A DNA stretch of 64,000 nt from Bemisia tabaci (GCF_918797505.1 NC_092795.1:3815434-3879433); one strand, 5' to 3'. Shown: positions 10,223 to 20,943, counted from the first letter of the stretch. Made by a program: numbers and translations. The notes: a model not told the origin generated them from the letters alone.

Positions 10223-10668
10223 TAAATGTAGCAGGCAAATAGTGAAATCAGGTATTTTGTCAAATGCCTCGGCAGATAGTTAAATTTTGACGGATTATAC
10301 CATTTTGTGAATTTATGGCAAAGAGCTCCCGGGTTTTCAATATTTTTCGGAAAAATAACTCATCAAACCTACGAACTCTTTTTGTCTCTACCTCCTCAAT
10401 TCCTTCTCATATTTTTATATGTTCACTTTATAAAAATTCTGTATTTTATGACATGCTGAAAATTTCAAGATGAGTGTTAAGGAGCTAAAAATCGTTTAAA
10501 ATACTATTGTGTGATGCAAATTTTCACCGAGAATTGTTTATTACAGGAACAATCAATTATTTTGTCTAAAAGAACCAGCATTTCAATCTAAGTTAGAATA
10601 TTTTACTATTTGCCTAGGCATTTGACAACATGCCTGATTTTACTATTTGCCTGCGACATAAATACAAT
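10223..10668. mobile_element. Palindromic element with ~65-bp arms
   Basis: The left arm reads GTAGCAGGCAAATAGTGAAA, then GTCAAATGCCTCGGCAGATAG. The right arm is its inverse (TTTTACTATTTGCCTAGGCA, GCCTGATTTTACTATTTGCC). The ~310-bp centre is AT-rich and non-coding. It is the only copy seen here. Confidence 0.65.
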
Positions 10669-10784
10669 CATTTTAGAGTCTTCGTATGCTGCGGTCCCTT
10701 TTTCCGGAAGTGTTCAGTGTTAACTGAACCTTGATGCTGCATCAACTATAAATATAAAATCATAAAAGAGACGTGTAACACATC

Positions 10785-10850
10785 ACGCTTGAGGCGCGAA
10801 GTGCTGCGGGTGGTTGGACCGCGAAGCGTCCAAGGGGCGTTGCCCTCTGT
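10785..10850. repeat. GC-rich mini-hairpin cluster 1
   Basis: Consecutive small palindromes: a GAGGCGCGAAGTGCT block, GGACCGCGAAGCGTCC (10816-10831) and AGGGGCGTTGCCCT (10833-10846), each with a short CGAAG or GTT loop. The region is surrounded by AT-rich DNA. Compare with 20874-20943. Confidence 0.65.
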
Positions 10851-11019
10851 TGAATTAAGAAATATATGAGGCAAAGCTACAAGCAATTATATGCACATAT
10901 AGGTGAATTTTGCTTGTAACCCAAAGAAAGAAAACTCTCTACTGAAGTCGAGAACTGAACTCGAATGCTTGATGAATTTTGGCCAACGTTTGCATCCAGC
11001 CATTTCTCAATTCACCTGT

Positions 11020-11037
11020 GGGGGGGGGGGGGGGGGG
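11020..11037 (+). repeat. Poly-G run
   Basis: Eighteen consecutive G residues immediately left of the family H element. Homopolymers of this kind are prone to length error in assemblies. Confidence 0.9.
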
Positions 11038-11041
11038 ACAG

Positions 11042-11622
11042 AGCACAGGAGAGAATTTCATGAGCCGCCCTGCGCCGTCCGCAGCGTGTATGGCGTACGA
11101 CCCGCCTTCCAGTATTACCCTTCATCTACAGTTGAGAGCTCACTAATTACTTCGCACGACCAGTGTGTAATATTAAAACTCGAAAATTAAATTAAACGAT
11201 AAACGAGTTTTTCCGCTAGGGAGCTCACCCCACAAGAAATCGTTCACCACCCGCCGGTCGGGAGCGCCGCGGTGTGCTGCTAGCGCGAAACGCGCGCTGA
11301 CGCCTACAAACCTAAGGGGCTACTTCACGCATTGCGCAATGCTTGAAGTATCCCCTTAGGTTTGCAGGCGCCAATAAGCGTTCCGAGCTAGAAGCACGCC
11401 GCGCCGCACCGCAGCGTACCATAAACTTGCTCACACTTCATAGGTCAGGGTGTTAAAATTTTGGCGATTTGACATCAAATTTAAAATTGGCGACTCAAAA
11501 AATATCAGTAACAAAACGCTCGTGATCTTTCAGTCACTGTCCGACTTATTCTTCCCATTCTTGAGTTTTGGACCATAGTGCGCCATAGCGGCGCGGTGGC
11601 TCATGGAATTCTCACCTGTGCT
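11042..11622. mobile_element. Family H fold-back element, complete
   Basis: 581 bp with short ends AGCACAGGAGAGAATTTCAT and inverse ATGGAATTCTCACCTGTGCT. Unlike most MITEs here, the two halves differ: a left segment Y (CGTACGACCCGCC..GTTCACCACCCG) and a right segment X (ACTTGCTCACACTTC..GAGTTTTGGACCATAG). They meet at a strong central palindrome, 11299-11372, built around CCTAAGGGG and GCATTGCGCAATGC. Partial copies are at 45553 and 50254. Confidence 0.75.
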
Positions 11623-11787
11623 AAATCGAGGGAGAGGGGGGGTGTCGAGAATTTTGGACGTGCTCTTCATTGCTGCCAACATGAAATTCAAATGCCACAG
11701 GCGCGCTGTCGCCGAGGGTGGCAGTAAGTCTTAAATTAACCAGATTCACTCGTGGCAATTCGCTCGATTCCTTTTCGGTACAGAGTA

Positions 11788-12039
11788 CTGTCGTGCCAAG
11801 GAAGAACGTCGTATGAACCTTCAGACGTTGCCAACTTCCCTTTGACAAATCACGAATCTTCGGGAAAATGTATAATATTTGTCTTCCGATTTTTCAGATA
11901 ATTTTGTTTGTAATTTGATTCATAACATCTGAAAATTTCAAGAGAAAATGTACATATCTTTCTTCAAAAGTAAATCTTTACCGAGGGGAAATTTGGTAAC
12001 ATTCAAACGCTCATACATTGTTTTTCCTTAGCCCGGCAG
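11788..12039. mobile_element. Family A palindromic MITE
   Basis: Left end CTGTCGTGCCAAGG, right end CCTTAGCCCGGCAG. AT-rich centre, and near-matching flanks AGTA / AGTT. Confidence 0.8.
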
Positions 12040-12596
12040 AGTTCCTGGCATCATAGATATAGGTCCATCTGATCTCACGCAAATGCGGGATTTTTATTGT
12101 GGGGGAAATAGCACTATGTGGCAGCGATGGATCCTGGCAAACAAAGCGCAGCCCCCGAACTGTGACTGAATTGTTAATTGGTCCTGTTGAGGGTGACAAC
12201 AGCTTCATTTGAGGTTCCTACCAGAGTTGCCTCTTGAACGGAAAATATCGTGAACATGAATGTAAAACCAGCGGATTTCACTCGAAATCCGACAACGCAG
12301 TTTGATCACGAAGCGGCACAGCGGGGCGGGTTCCGCTGAACTTCCTCGACATTTTAAAGGCCCCCATTCCCCCCTCATTTCCGCACTGTTCATCCCATGT
12401 TAGATTGTTCAATTGTCCACCGGCCGTCTGAATGTGTGACTCGCCGACAATCGCTTTTATCTGGAAGCCTCCTGAAATTGCGCTCCCAGGGAGTAGATCA
12501 CTCAACGTCGAATTATTGTGAGGTGATCCGCAAAAATCGCCCCGCCAACGCCGCCATTATGGAAACGCTGAGAGAATAAGTTAGGTCGTATCGTCA
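12040..12596. other. No recognised feature
   Basis: Mixed-composition spacer. The overlapping short frames on both strands resemble no protein family. Confidence 0.4.
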
Positions 12597-12845
12597 TTTT
12601 CCTCACGAGAGAACATAACTACTCGTAATTTTTGCCGAATTCCTTCTCGCACGAATATTGCATTTTTACCAGAAGAAACCTTGGTCTGTGACAAAAAGTT
12701 AACTGATTTTTCTTCTGATCTTGACCGAAAATCCGAAAAATGTTGGACAAAAATTGCACAGGTACACTCTCACAAAAATTGAACTTTTTGAGTTAATTTT
12801 ACAATTTTTGGATGGAGTTAAGTTCCTACGCCCGGAAAAAGGGCG
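12597..12845. mobile_element. Family X element
   Basis: The left end has CTCACGAGAGAACATAACTA and the right end the inverse-type GGATGGAGTTAAGTTCC. The interior has GCATTTTTACCAG, TCTTCTGATCTTGACC and GGACAAAAATTGCACAGGT. Same order as the copies at 30541, 59137 and 59736. Confidence 0.65.
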
Positions 12846-13363
12846 ATATGTAACGTGGTAAACGCGGTGAAACGCGTCTCGGCCATAATATTCACTTTCT
12901 GTAATCGTACCCTCGCCTCTGGCCAAGCCCAATTTACACGTCTCAGTTCTTCTTTCGACTCTCTTTCTAACTTTATTACCCAGGTGAAGAATTTGATTTG
13001 TTAAATTTGATTTTAATATTTGACGATGGTGTTTTTCTATAGCAAAATTTGACCCCCTTTCAACTTTAGTTACTCCGCATTTTTTACGAAAATACTCGGT
13101 TTCGATGTTATATCAGTTTTTTATATTTACACAAAATCAATAACTAAACGTGAAAGTCGCGATATCATCATGAAATTGACCTTCCATACCGCTCTAAATG
13201 AATGAAATTCACCCAAATTCTGGCGAACTTTTTTTTCATCGTGTGGTACCGATTGTCACCTGCAGAAAGTAACAATGCAAACCTTCATTTTTTCTTGACG
13301 CACCCTAAGAAATACCTGATATGGAAAAATAATTCGGTCAGTGAGTCGTTCTGGCAATTTGGA
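12846..13363. other. No recognised feature
   Basis: AT-rich with no gene or repeat family seen. Confidence 0.45.
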
Positions 13364-13504
13364 ATTTGACTACATTTTGCAATTAAGAATCATAGTTTCT
13401 ATCATTTCATAAACACACTCATATGCATAAGGAAACCAATGGTGCATACGTCATTTATAAACTAAGCCAGATATCATAGTTCCAAATTGCAAAATGCAGT
13501 CAAT
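13364..13504. mobile_element. Family U palindromic MITE
   Basis: Ends TTGACTACATTTTGCAAT and inverse ATTGCAAAATGCAGTCAA. The interior carries ATGCATAAGGAAACCAATGG and CATACGT. Related copies are at 16526, 42616, 42880, 52996 and 53201. Confidence 0.72.
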
Positions 13505-13601
13505 TAATCTGCCTAACATGAGACTAAAGGGCGAATTATACCGCTTCAGGGTAGCTGAGTAAAAAAGGATGACCCATCAATCGTAAAGAAAATGGTGAGT
13601 T

Positions 13602-13966
13602 GGACGTATTTATGCCAAAAGGATCTATGCGCAAGTGGAAAGATGGAGTGTGCTCATGGAAGCTGCATAAGAAACAATGTGGTCAGTGGATATAGTTCCT
13701 TTCGAGAGAATGGAAAAGCGGGATTTTCAATTAAATTAAAAGGCACTGAGTGCTAACTCGTGAGCCTTGGACATGTCACTAAAGCCTTGAGGACAGGGCT
13801 CATGAGTTAAAGAGTCCCGCCACTGATCTCCCCGTCGTGCCTCCTCGTAATTTGCCGCTGACGTCACTGGCGCTTTTAAAGCTCCATTAATTCTTATGGC
13901 CCGAGTATTAACGAGCGCACCCCATCTTCCCTCTTGCACATAGTTCCATTTAGCATAAATACGTCC
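13602..13966. mobile_element. Long family B element (B2), copy 2
   Basis: Ends GGACGTATTTATGCC and ATAAATACGTCC. The interior shows the same arrangement as 2202-2578, including GAGTGTGCTC, the TAACTC..GTGAGCC mini-palindrome and GCCGCTGACGTCACTGGCGC. AGTT is duplicated exactly on both sides (13598-13601, 13967-13970). Confidence 0.85.
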
Positions 13967-13970
13967 AGTT

Positions 13971-14837
13971 GGTCACCGTGCAAATTTATCATCAGAATTC
14001 CTACTGTGTGAAACTGAATGGTGAATGACCTTATTTTTACCTAAATCAGTCAGTGAGGCAGAGGGTTGAAGAGCGCCGAAGTCGATGAGACATTGACGTT
14101 TTCCCTTATTATTGAGTTTGAGCGCTGTTCAAGGGGATGACCCATTAATTGAGAAAAAAATGGTCAGTAGGTCATCGTATCAATCATCAAGCCCTTAATT
14201 CCAAAATTAAACAGAGATAAAAGTCCTTTTTTATGGAAAAAAGAGAAAGACTTCCATTCTTCAGGGGTTCTTTTCCGCAAATGACTCGGAACCAAGGCGC
14301 GAAAGCTGCGCTCTCCTGGTAGAGCGGTTGACAGGTAATTTAAATTTGATTTGGCCGAAAGAGCGGGGCAGCATTAATTATAGTTAGAGTAAATAACGTT
14401 TTGATGATCTCGCAGCTGAGAGGGCCCTCAGCTCTCTCGGCGAGAGCCTCACCTCCTCCGTTGTTTTTGAATCCATAAATTTCCCGACGATAATTTAAAT
14501 TGCAAATTTTAAGAGGATTTTTCCTGGTCATTAATTTGAAAGAAGGCGAAACTCTTGTGAAAAATATGCAACGTTTAATCTGGGGTCGGGCCGTTACTTT
14601 GTTTATGCTCTCTCGCCGCGCTGCACGTCCGTCGCCGCGCTGCGTCTGTCACGATCCGCAAAGTTGCCAACTTTTGGCCGCGAGTCTCCTCTTACGAAAT
14701 TATTTTTATGCTAAAAGCTCGGAAAACGGATCACAGGGTAATTAATTTGGATGGCATTTAACAGAGAGGGACCAAAGGGCTTGCGGTTTCATAAGAATCG
14801 TGTATGTTCATCTTTATCGAAAAAAATCAGTAGAATG
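13971..14837. other. Unassigned
   Basis: GGATGACCCATTAATTGAG near 14135 echoes a phrase just left of the B2 element (13567), so a short direct repeat flanks this stretch. No gene recognised. Confidence 0.4.
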
Positions 14838-15222
14838 CTACCGTGCCAAGGAAGAACTCCGTATCTGCCTTAAGATGTTGCCATATTTACTTCAATGAGA
14901 GAAGACTTTACCAGAAAAATTGGGAATATTTTTCTTCAGGTTTTTCAAAAAGTTTGTTTGCAACTCATTCTAAACTATCTGAAAATTTCAGAGAATAAAA
15001 ATCAGCATGACTTGCCTCTGAAGAACATGTTTCATCTGAGAAAGTTTTGGAACACTCAAATGGACGTATTTCTGCCAAGTGGAACTATGTGCATTATAAC
15101 GTGAGCCCCGTTATGCAGAGCCTCTTATGAGTCTCAGGGCTCATGTCTTAGTGCACATAGTTCCGTTTGGCAGGAACGTCCAAATTATCATACGGCGCCT
15201 GCGTTCTTCTTAAGCACAGCAA
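14838..15222. mobile_element. Family A MITE, interrupted
   Basis: The left end CTACCGTGCCAAGG leads into a typical A body, which is broken within its right arm at AACACTCAAAT and resumes as AATTATCATACGGCGCCTGC, ending AAGCACAGCA. The interruption is the family B copy at 15062-15181. Confidence 0.83.
15062..15181. mobile_element. Family B MITE nested in family A
   Basis: 120 bp with ends GGACGTATTTCTGCC and GGCAGGAACGTCC. The host sequence AAAT is duplicated exactly on both sides (15058-15061, 15182-15185). B therefore inserted after this A copy was in place. Confidence 0.9.
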
Positions 15223-15310
15223 AGTAGGTCCTGTTTAGGGAGGAGACCGATCGTATTAATTTTATTACTGTACATGCACTTTGCAATTTCCAGTTACAAA
15301 GATGCAATAC

Positions 15311-15574
15311 CTACCTATATAGCACGATTCTGACAACACTAAAATCGCATTGGTTCTCCTCTTCAATAAATGCGATCCATCCGGCACCAAAGGTGCAAGT
15401 TTTACCCTCATCGCACAACTCGTAAATTGAATCGTAAAAAATGCAGGGCTGGTAATTTTTACGAGAAGAAGAGTTCGTCGTTCCCGTGAAGAAAGAACGT
15501 AAGTTCTTTTCAGAGTCGGGAAATTTCGACTCATAGATTGAACTTTCACTGCGCAACTGTTGGCCATTTTTCAC
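15311..15574 (-). CDS. Candidate exon, unknown protein (weak)
   Basis: Reading leftward, an open frame of about 86 codons starts just after an AG (GTG at 15574, not a credible start codon) and ends at a TAG inside a donor-like sequence, CTATATAG|GTAGGTATT (exon edge at 15315). This would fit an internal exon of about 259 bp. The peptide is polar at first (SSIYESKFPDSEKNLRS), then has a cysteine cluster CIFYDSIYELCDEGKTC and FGAGWIAFIEEENQCDF. No family is recognised. The acceptor side has a poor pyrimidine tract, and a second frame is also open here, which lowers confidence. It is nevertheless the least repeat-like and most gene-like frame in the window. It could equally be a chance frame or an old transposon remnant. 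Confidence 0.22.
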   Translation of the reverse strand: MKNGQQLRSESSIYESKFPDSEKNLRSFFTGTTNSSSRKNYQPCIFYDSIYELCDEGKTCTFGAGWIAFIEEENQCDFSVVRIVLYR

Positions 15575-15621
15575 TAAGATTTTTCTTCAGATTGTAGGCA
15601 TATCAGTTAAAGTTTTGAAAA

Positions 15622-15821
15622 TGATAAAAGAACCAAGGTGTGTGGTTAAACATTTTTTGATTACTCAAGTTCATTTTGGCTTACGCCATCACCAGAGTTG
15701 AACATAAAAGTTTAAGTCTCATAACTCATAAGTTTATGTCCAGCTTTGATGATGGCGTAAGCCGAAATGAACTTTAGTAATCAACACATTTTTAACCACA
15801 AAAATTTGGTACTTTTATCGC
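15622..15821. mobile_element. Palindromic element, ~90-bp arms
   Basis: The left arm GATAAAAGAACCAAGG, TGTGGTTAAACAT and TTGGCTTACGCCATCA pairs with the right arm TGATGGCGTAAGCCGAAA, TTTTTAACCACA and TTGGTACTTTTATC. The loop is about 20 bp. No duplication of the flanks is obvious. Confidence 0.7.
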
Positions 15822-16525
15822 CTTCATTACAAAATGGTGATGTTCAATTGGAGCTTTTCAAATCATTGGGTCAAATATTTGTTTTTAAATTTAAAATGGT
15901 GTTGTTCAAGTGGAACTCTATTAAGTTAAAAATTGGACATAAATTAGACAATATTATGAAATAAGATGAGAAGGAGGAATTACCGATGATCATTGATTTT
16001 ATCTTTCTTCTTTTGGTTAATCAACTGACTAAATTAAGTCATTTTTACGGGTAGATCGATTTTGAATTTTAACGCCAGTTAGAATTCAATTGCTAAAGCA
16101 GTATTAACACTTAACTTAAAGCTCAACTCATTCGCATTATGATAGTTTCTGTGAACGGTAATCCTGCGGACTGCGGGAACTTTTTGCAGATTATAAAGAA
16201 CGAAATCGCTTCTCTAAATCCGCACGGCTCCTCGATTGTAGGAACCGAAACTATAAACGGACCAAGTTTCGAGTCATTGTTGCGGCGTTTAAACAAAAGG
16301 AAACTGCATTGAAACCGTGGAAAGTTTGCATTACAGCGAAAATATCAATTCGAACTATCCGAGTAAATGTAAGCAAGAAAGGCTTAGCTTTATGTGGAGC
16401 ATTTCATTGCTGTAAGCTTTGCCACAAAATGAAAAGTGTCGCGACGCACAGAGTGCTAACGTTGACTCGAAACAACTAGAAAACAGCAGTAGCTACCGGC
16501 AGCTGCTCTTGTGCTGCAGAAAAAT
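15822..16525. other. No recognised feature
   Basis: AT-rich with no gene or repeat family recognised. Confidence 0.45.
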
Positions 16526-16662
16526 GAACTGCATTTTGCAGTGAAACTACTATTCATGGCTCATCCGTAAAATTACCTATCTGTGTAGGTAAACTAATGG
16601 CACATACTTACTGCCTCTAAAATGAGCCAGAAATAGTAGTCACTAATGGCAAAATGTATTCC
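16526..16662. mobile_element. Family U palindromic MITE
   Basis: Ends GAACTGCATTTTGCAGTG and inverse GGCAAAATGTATTCC. Inner ATGGCTCATCCGTAAA pairs with AAAATGAGCCAG. AAAT flanks both sides (16522-16525, 16663-16666). Confidence 0.75.
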
Positions 16663-16666
16663 AAAT

Positions 16667-16947
16667 CAGGGTGGCAAAACTTCATGAAAAATACAATTTT
16701 GAAATTTCACGTGAAATATTTCAAAAAAATTTCAGAAGTGTACCAAAGATAGAAAAATATCGGTTCCTTCTCATGTTTTGCAAAATGAATTAATTGTGAC
16801 TTTCCTCTAGTTTAGTGTGTTTGGGTGCAGGTTGCATACTCTAGCCCCTGAAAGGTATGAACTATTTCACAGCCTCGTGAAATTTCATGAAATATTTCAC
16901 TGAAATTTCCAATGTCTCATTTCTTTCTTACGTTTCATGCCACCCTG
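16667..16947. mobile_element. hAT-like MITE (family V), copy 2
   Basis: Ends CAGGGTGGCA and TGCCACCCTG, with ATTTCACGTGAAATATTTC and inverted GAAATTTCATGAAATATTTC inside. No 8-bp duplication visible. It abuts the preceding U element directly. Confidence 0.78.
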
Positions 16948-18135
16948 ATGGAAGTGGTACTGGAATCGAGCGACATTTAAACCAGAACCAACCGAACTAT
17001 GTGCGACAACCGATGCTTGATTTTGTCTCATATTTAATAATTGTTTAACGGAAGAATCGAGCTAAGTTCTGCTTTAAAATTTTGCAAAAATGTCCTCTAA
17101 ATTCTACAGGAGATTCTCGCGTTTCGAGTCGATCCGCTTTCTAGTTTTTCATATAAAAATATATAAATGAAGAGAAAACCGGGCAATGTGAAATGAAAAT
17201 AGACGATTCTGCTCAAATACGTTCAGTCACAGTGTGCTGGCTTCATCTTTGCAAAACTCACTAATATGATCCGACTTTCGCATTTCTTCTCCCTGTTTTG
17301 TATTATAGTGCTCTTATTTTTACTCACTTTAAATAAATTGAACCACTATGATTGATGAAATAGTCTCATGTATTTTCTTATTGAGGACACGCTGCATGAG
17401 GAGGAGCTAAATTTCAATAATCGGACTGAATTCAGCGATAAGGGGCTAAAATGTCTTGCTCATTTTTAAAAGAACGTATGTGCTATTTCATTTCCTTGTG
17501 CAGATAGGTGCTTTTATGGATGAGCCAGAAATGAGATTTCCTTTTAGCAATGACGTCAAACTTACATAGCTACCTACTTTTTCTTTGGCGTGGCACGGCT
17601 AACGTATAGTAAATAATGGTAATGGTAAGGATGTACTTCATTTTATTTTGGAAGTATGATGTATATTTTGGAGACTAGCAATCATGAATGATGATTTCAT
17701 GTTTCATTATGTTAAACATTAATAAACGAATGAACGAAATCGACAGAAAGACATAAGTATCCGACTCTGGCCCTAGCGGCAGTAATTAGAGGATGAACCA
17801 ATATTAGTTTAGACTAAATCAACAAAATGGTGCCTTTAGATGTCAGTTAATTCCATGAATATTGCATTCAAAGAAAGTCAAAGAAACCGATTCGATCGGG
17901 ACTGAAATTATCGCATGATGTTGGTACGGCCGACTTTGTGTACATTGTGAATATCTTAGTAGAATGTACGGATTGTAGTGTTTCCAAATCTCTGTTCCTC
18001 CATTATCGTTTTTCAATTAAATCTCACATGTCCAAACCGGGTCAAACTTATCCGAGGCTCGCTAAAAACATGTGCCCCGCAGGTCTACTAATGCATCGTA
18101 AAAAAAGTAAACTGAAAAACAAGAAGATATAATCG
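16948..18135. other. Mostly unassigned
   Basis: A diverged U fragment (GATGAGCCAGAAATGAG) lies near 17520. The rest is AT-rich with no supported gene. Confidence 0.4.
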
Positions 18136-18500
18136 AGTCTTAACAAAGCCGAAGGTAGGAGAGCCGTAATAGGTCCTCATTTAAAACTTTTCTCCCGAAC
18201 CTGAGCGACACCTAATGGGCAGTCCATAGAATTGAGAATCGCGAGATCAAGTCTCGCGCCATCGCGCCTTCAATTTTGCAGATGCAACACGGACATCCAT
18301 CAAGCACGAATAGTTGTATCTCTGCCCCGTCATCAACGAGCATCTTTTCCGTTGCTCTATTTCCATATTGTATTGGTTTGTTTGTCATATTTGCAATGGT
18401 GCTTCAGGAGCTACGTGAACAACACAGCTGAGGATAGGAGCGATGTAATTCGGCCTCATTGTTTGACTCTTCTCCCGAATCAGAAGGACAATTCAACGTG
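18136..18500. repeat. Dispersed repeat N
   Basis: The body has CGCGCC..CGCGCCTTCAATTTTG, ACACGGACATCCATCAAGC and GAATAGTTGTATCTCTGC. It is flanked by two direct copies of a ~70-bp module (AGCCGAAGGTAGGAGAG..CTTTTCTCCCGAA at about 18136-18210 and again at 18420-18492). Other copies are at 35150-35740 and 55797-55985. No terminal inverted repeats are seen, and it may be a SINE- or satellite-like unit. Confidence 0.65.
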
Positions 18501-18898
18501 AAACTTTCACAAAATAAATTTTACACCCTCAAAAACATAGACAGGTTCAAAAACTATCAAAATCGATGTAGTTTTAAATACGGACCAATATTAACCCGGC
18601 CCTGAATGATGGAATTGCGCCTCTGTTTTTAACTTTTCTCCCGAATTGGAGTGACATTTATCCATCATTTTACCATACCAAAAAAAATGCCGTGCGACTT
18701 TTGGACTAATTTCCGAATAATAATCTTTATTTTTTTTTTTTTTGGAAACGTGCCTAGAATGAACCTCAAAATCTAAGGTAAGCTCGATAAAATTACGAAC
18801 AAAACGCATTATGCTTTAAATCTTATCACATTTCATCAGCAGAAATTTTACAACTTCTGAATTTTCATATAGCGTTTGTTGTTAGCATGGCATTTTAG
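18501..18898. other. No recognised feature
   Basis: Contains a further CTTTTCTCCCGAATTGGAGTG phrase of repeat N near 18640 and a T-run near 18730. Otherwise unassigned. Confidence 0.4.
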
Positions 18899-19180
18899 CG
18901 GGTTGATTACTGAAATTGATAGACAAAGCTTTAGACAGGGAAGACAAAGAGGAAATGGAGGGAGTCTATTATTGGCGGAAGCTAGTAATTGGAATGAACA
19001 TAGGAAAGTAGTAGAATGACTTATAGCAACCCACGGGAGATCCTATGGTTTGTCCATCTTTTCCTCCTTAGTCAACGACCACCACCTTCTCAACTTCAAC
19101 TTCTGGATCAACCAATAGGATAGCTCAATTTTCATTTTCTCTTCTTTGCCTATCGCTTTGCCTATCAATCAGCTGCTCCT
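18899..19180. mobile_element. Family M palindromic MITE
   Basis: Left GCGGGTTGATTACTGAAATT then GATAGACAAAGC; right GCTTTGCCTATCAATCAGC. Inner GTCTATTATTGGCGG pairs with ACCAATAGG. Same family as 3548 and 29923. Confidence 0.72.
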
Positions 19181-19284
19181 TTAATTGAATTTTGTATTTT
19201 TTTACACAAGTTACGATGAGTCACGTACCTACTTTTGTAAATTATCGTAAGTCTTTTCATTATCCTTCAATAAATTGCCCTATA

Positions 19285-19534
19285 CTGGCGTGCTGGGAAG
19301 AACGCCGTATAAGCCTTCAGGCGTTGCCAAGTTTCCTTCCATAAAAACTGAATTTATTAAAAAAAAATCTAAATATTTTTCCCCAAAATTTTGAGATTTT
19401 TGCACGCATTCAATCTAAAATATCTAAAAATTTCAAAGAAACATATGCATGAGTGTCGTCAAAAATACATGTTTTATCGAGGAAAATTTAGCAATTGTCG
19501 AATGTTCATACGGCGTTCTTCCTTAGCACGGCGG
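19285..19534. mobile_element. Family A palindromic MITE
   Basis: Ends CTGGCGTGCTGGGAAG and CTTAGCACGGCGG. TATA flanks both sides exactly (19281-19284, 19535-19538). Confidence 0.86.
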
Positions 19535-19538
19535 TATA

Positions 19539-20439
19539 GTTTAGTGTGCCCACTTTAGTTTCAAGAATAGTTGTACGACAGCTCTCCTTGAGAACTGAAT
19601 TTGAGCCCACTGTGCGACGGTTCCGTTGGCAGGTTATGAGCCACTCCTAACGCTTCGCCATTGTGCAATCATGAATGGAATCAGCATGAACAACTATTTC
19701 ATTAATTCAAGGATGCCACCCTGCCGCCGCAGCATCCCCGTTAAGCTTAGCCTTTTCTCCTTGTTAGAGGGATGCACAGCGGATGATTAAGAGCAGGTCT
19801 AACAACTCACCCCTCTCCAAAATAATTTTAAGTGGTGAATGTTATATTGTTGGCGAGGGGCAAATTCTGGCACTCTAATAGAGGACGGGTTGTCCCGCAT
19901 GAAAATTATGTAAAGAAACAAGCAAGTAAGTATTCTGAATGTTTGCTGTCGCATTAGCATTATTTAAATTTTGGTTCGTGATATTGTTTCTGTATCTTAT
20001 TTTATACAGTATTTTTTTTTTTTCTTTTGCCTCTCGGAATTTAAACGACTCATTTTTTACGTGAGTTCTTCTCATTTGTTGTTGAATTGAATCGAAGCCA
20101 ATGAAGTCGTATTATGAAATTGCAGACTGAAAATATAGGGAGCTTTTTAGCCAAATTCTTGCGAAAATACATTATTATTAAATCAATATCAAAAAAATTT
20201 CCTTAAACGAAGAAGTAGTTTGAGAGGAGGTCACGTTTGGTTTACATTGTGAGTAAGAAGGGTTCAAGGAGAACCTCAAAATAGCATCATGAGAAGGACT
20301 ATTTTTACCAATCTCGAGTAAAATGCATTAACTTTGGAAATTGATCTTTGTAAGGAATTACAACGATTTTCCACAATAAAAAGCACAGACCACAGAACAG
20401 AAAAGTCTGATTTTAAAATACTTTAAGATAGGTGCAAAT
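19539..20439. other. No recognised feature
   Basis: Unassigned spacer with a short T-run near 20012 and no convincing gene. Confidence 0.4.
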
Positions 20440-20640
20440 CTACCTAAATACGTACAAAAATCGCGATGTAATTTTTGTTTATTTTGTTTTTTCGTGGTGG
20501 TAAATCCTTGTAATCCTTTTCAAGGATCAATTTCAAAAGTTAAACTGCTTAAGGTTTACTCGAAGTTGGTAAACCTTATTGTCCTTTTCATGTCACTATG
20601 TTCAGGCTCTCCTTAAATCTCCCTAAATCACAATAAAAAC
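20440..20640. repeat. Dispersed repeat Z, copy 1
   Basis: Shares with 61540-61680 the ordered phrases GATGTAATTTT, TTCAAGGA, TTTCAAAAGTTA and GTTTACTCGAAGTTGG. No termini defined. Confidence 0.5.
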
Positions 20641-20649
20641 AACTCCCGA

Positions 20650-20752
20650 ATCACGTATCTAGTTTGCGGTGTTTCAAAATATATGCTCTTTTTTATTTTT
20701 TCAAATGAAAACGAAAGAAGTCTGCGACGTTGAATACATAGATACGTTGTTT
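20650..20752. mobile_element. Family J, internally deleted
   Basis: Both ends are present (CACGTATCTAGTTTGCGGTG and GATACGT at the right) but only about 100 bp remain, against ~205-220 bp in the other copies. Confidence 0.6.
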
Positions 20753-20873
20753 GGAAGTTTCACCGCCGAGATAAGGCCTCCTAAGGAAAGGAGCTATATA
20801 TGGCGCGACTATATGAACAAGACACTGTATGGTGCTATTTTAAAGATCTCCTTAGTCGAGACTAGGGGGCTAC

Positions 20874-20943
20874 GCCCCCTGGCCGCTACGCGGCCCAACC
20901 CCCTGAAGGCGCTCCGCGCCATCAATGGGCCGCTTCGCGGCCC
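20874..20943. repeat. GC-rich mini-hairpin cluster 2
   Basis: Four successive perfect or near-perfect hairpins: AGGGGGCTACGCCCCCT (20874-20890), GGCCGCTACGCGGCC (20881-20895), GGCGCTCCGCGCC (20908-20920) and GGGCCGCTTCGCGGCCC (20927-20943). All have a three-base loop (TAC, CTC/TCC-type or TTC). Strong compositional break from the AT-rich surroundings. Confidence 0.8.
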
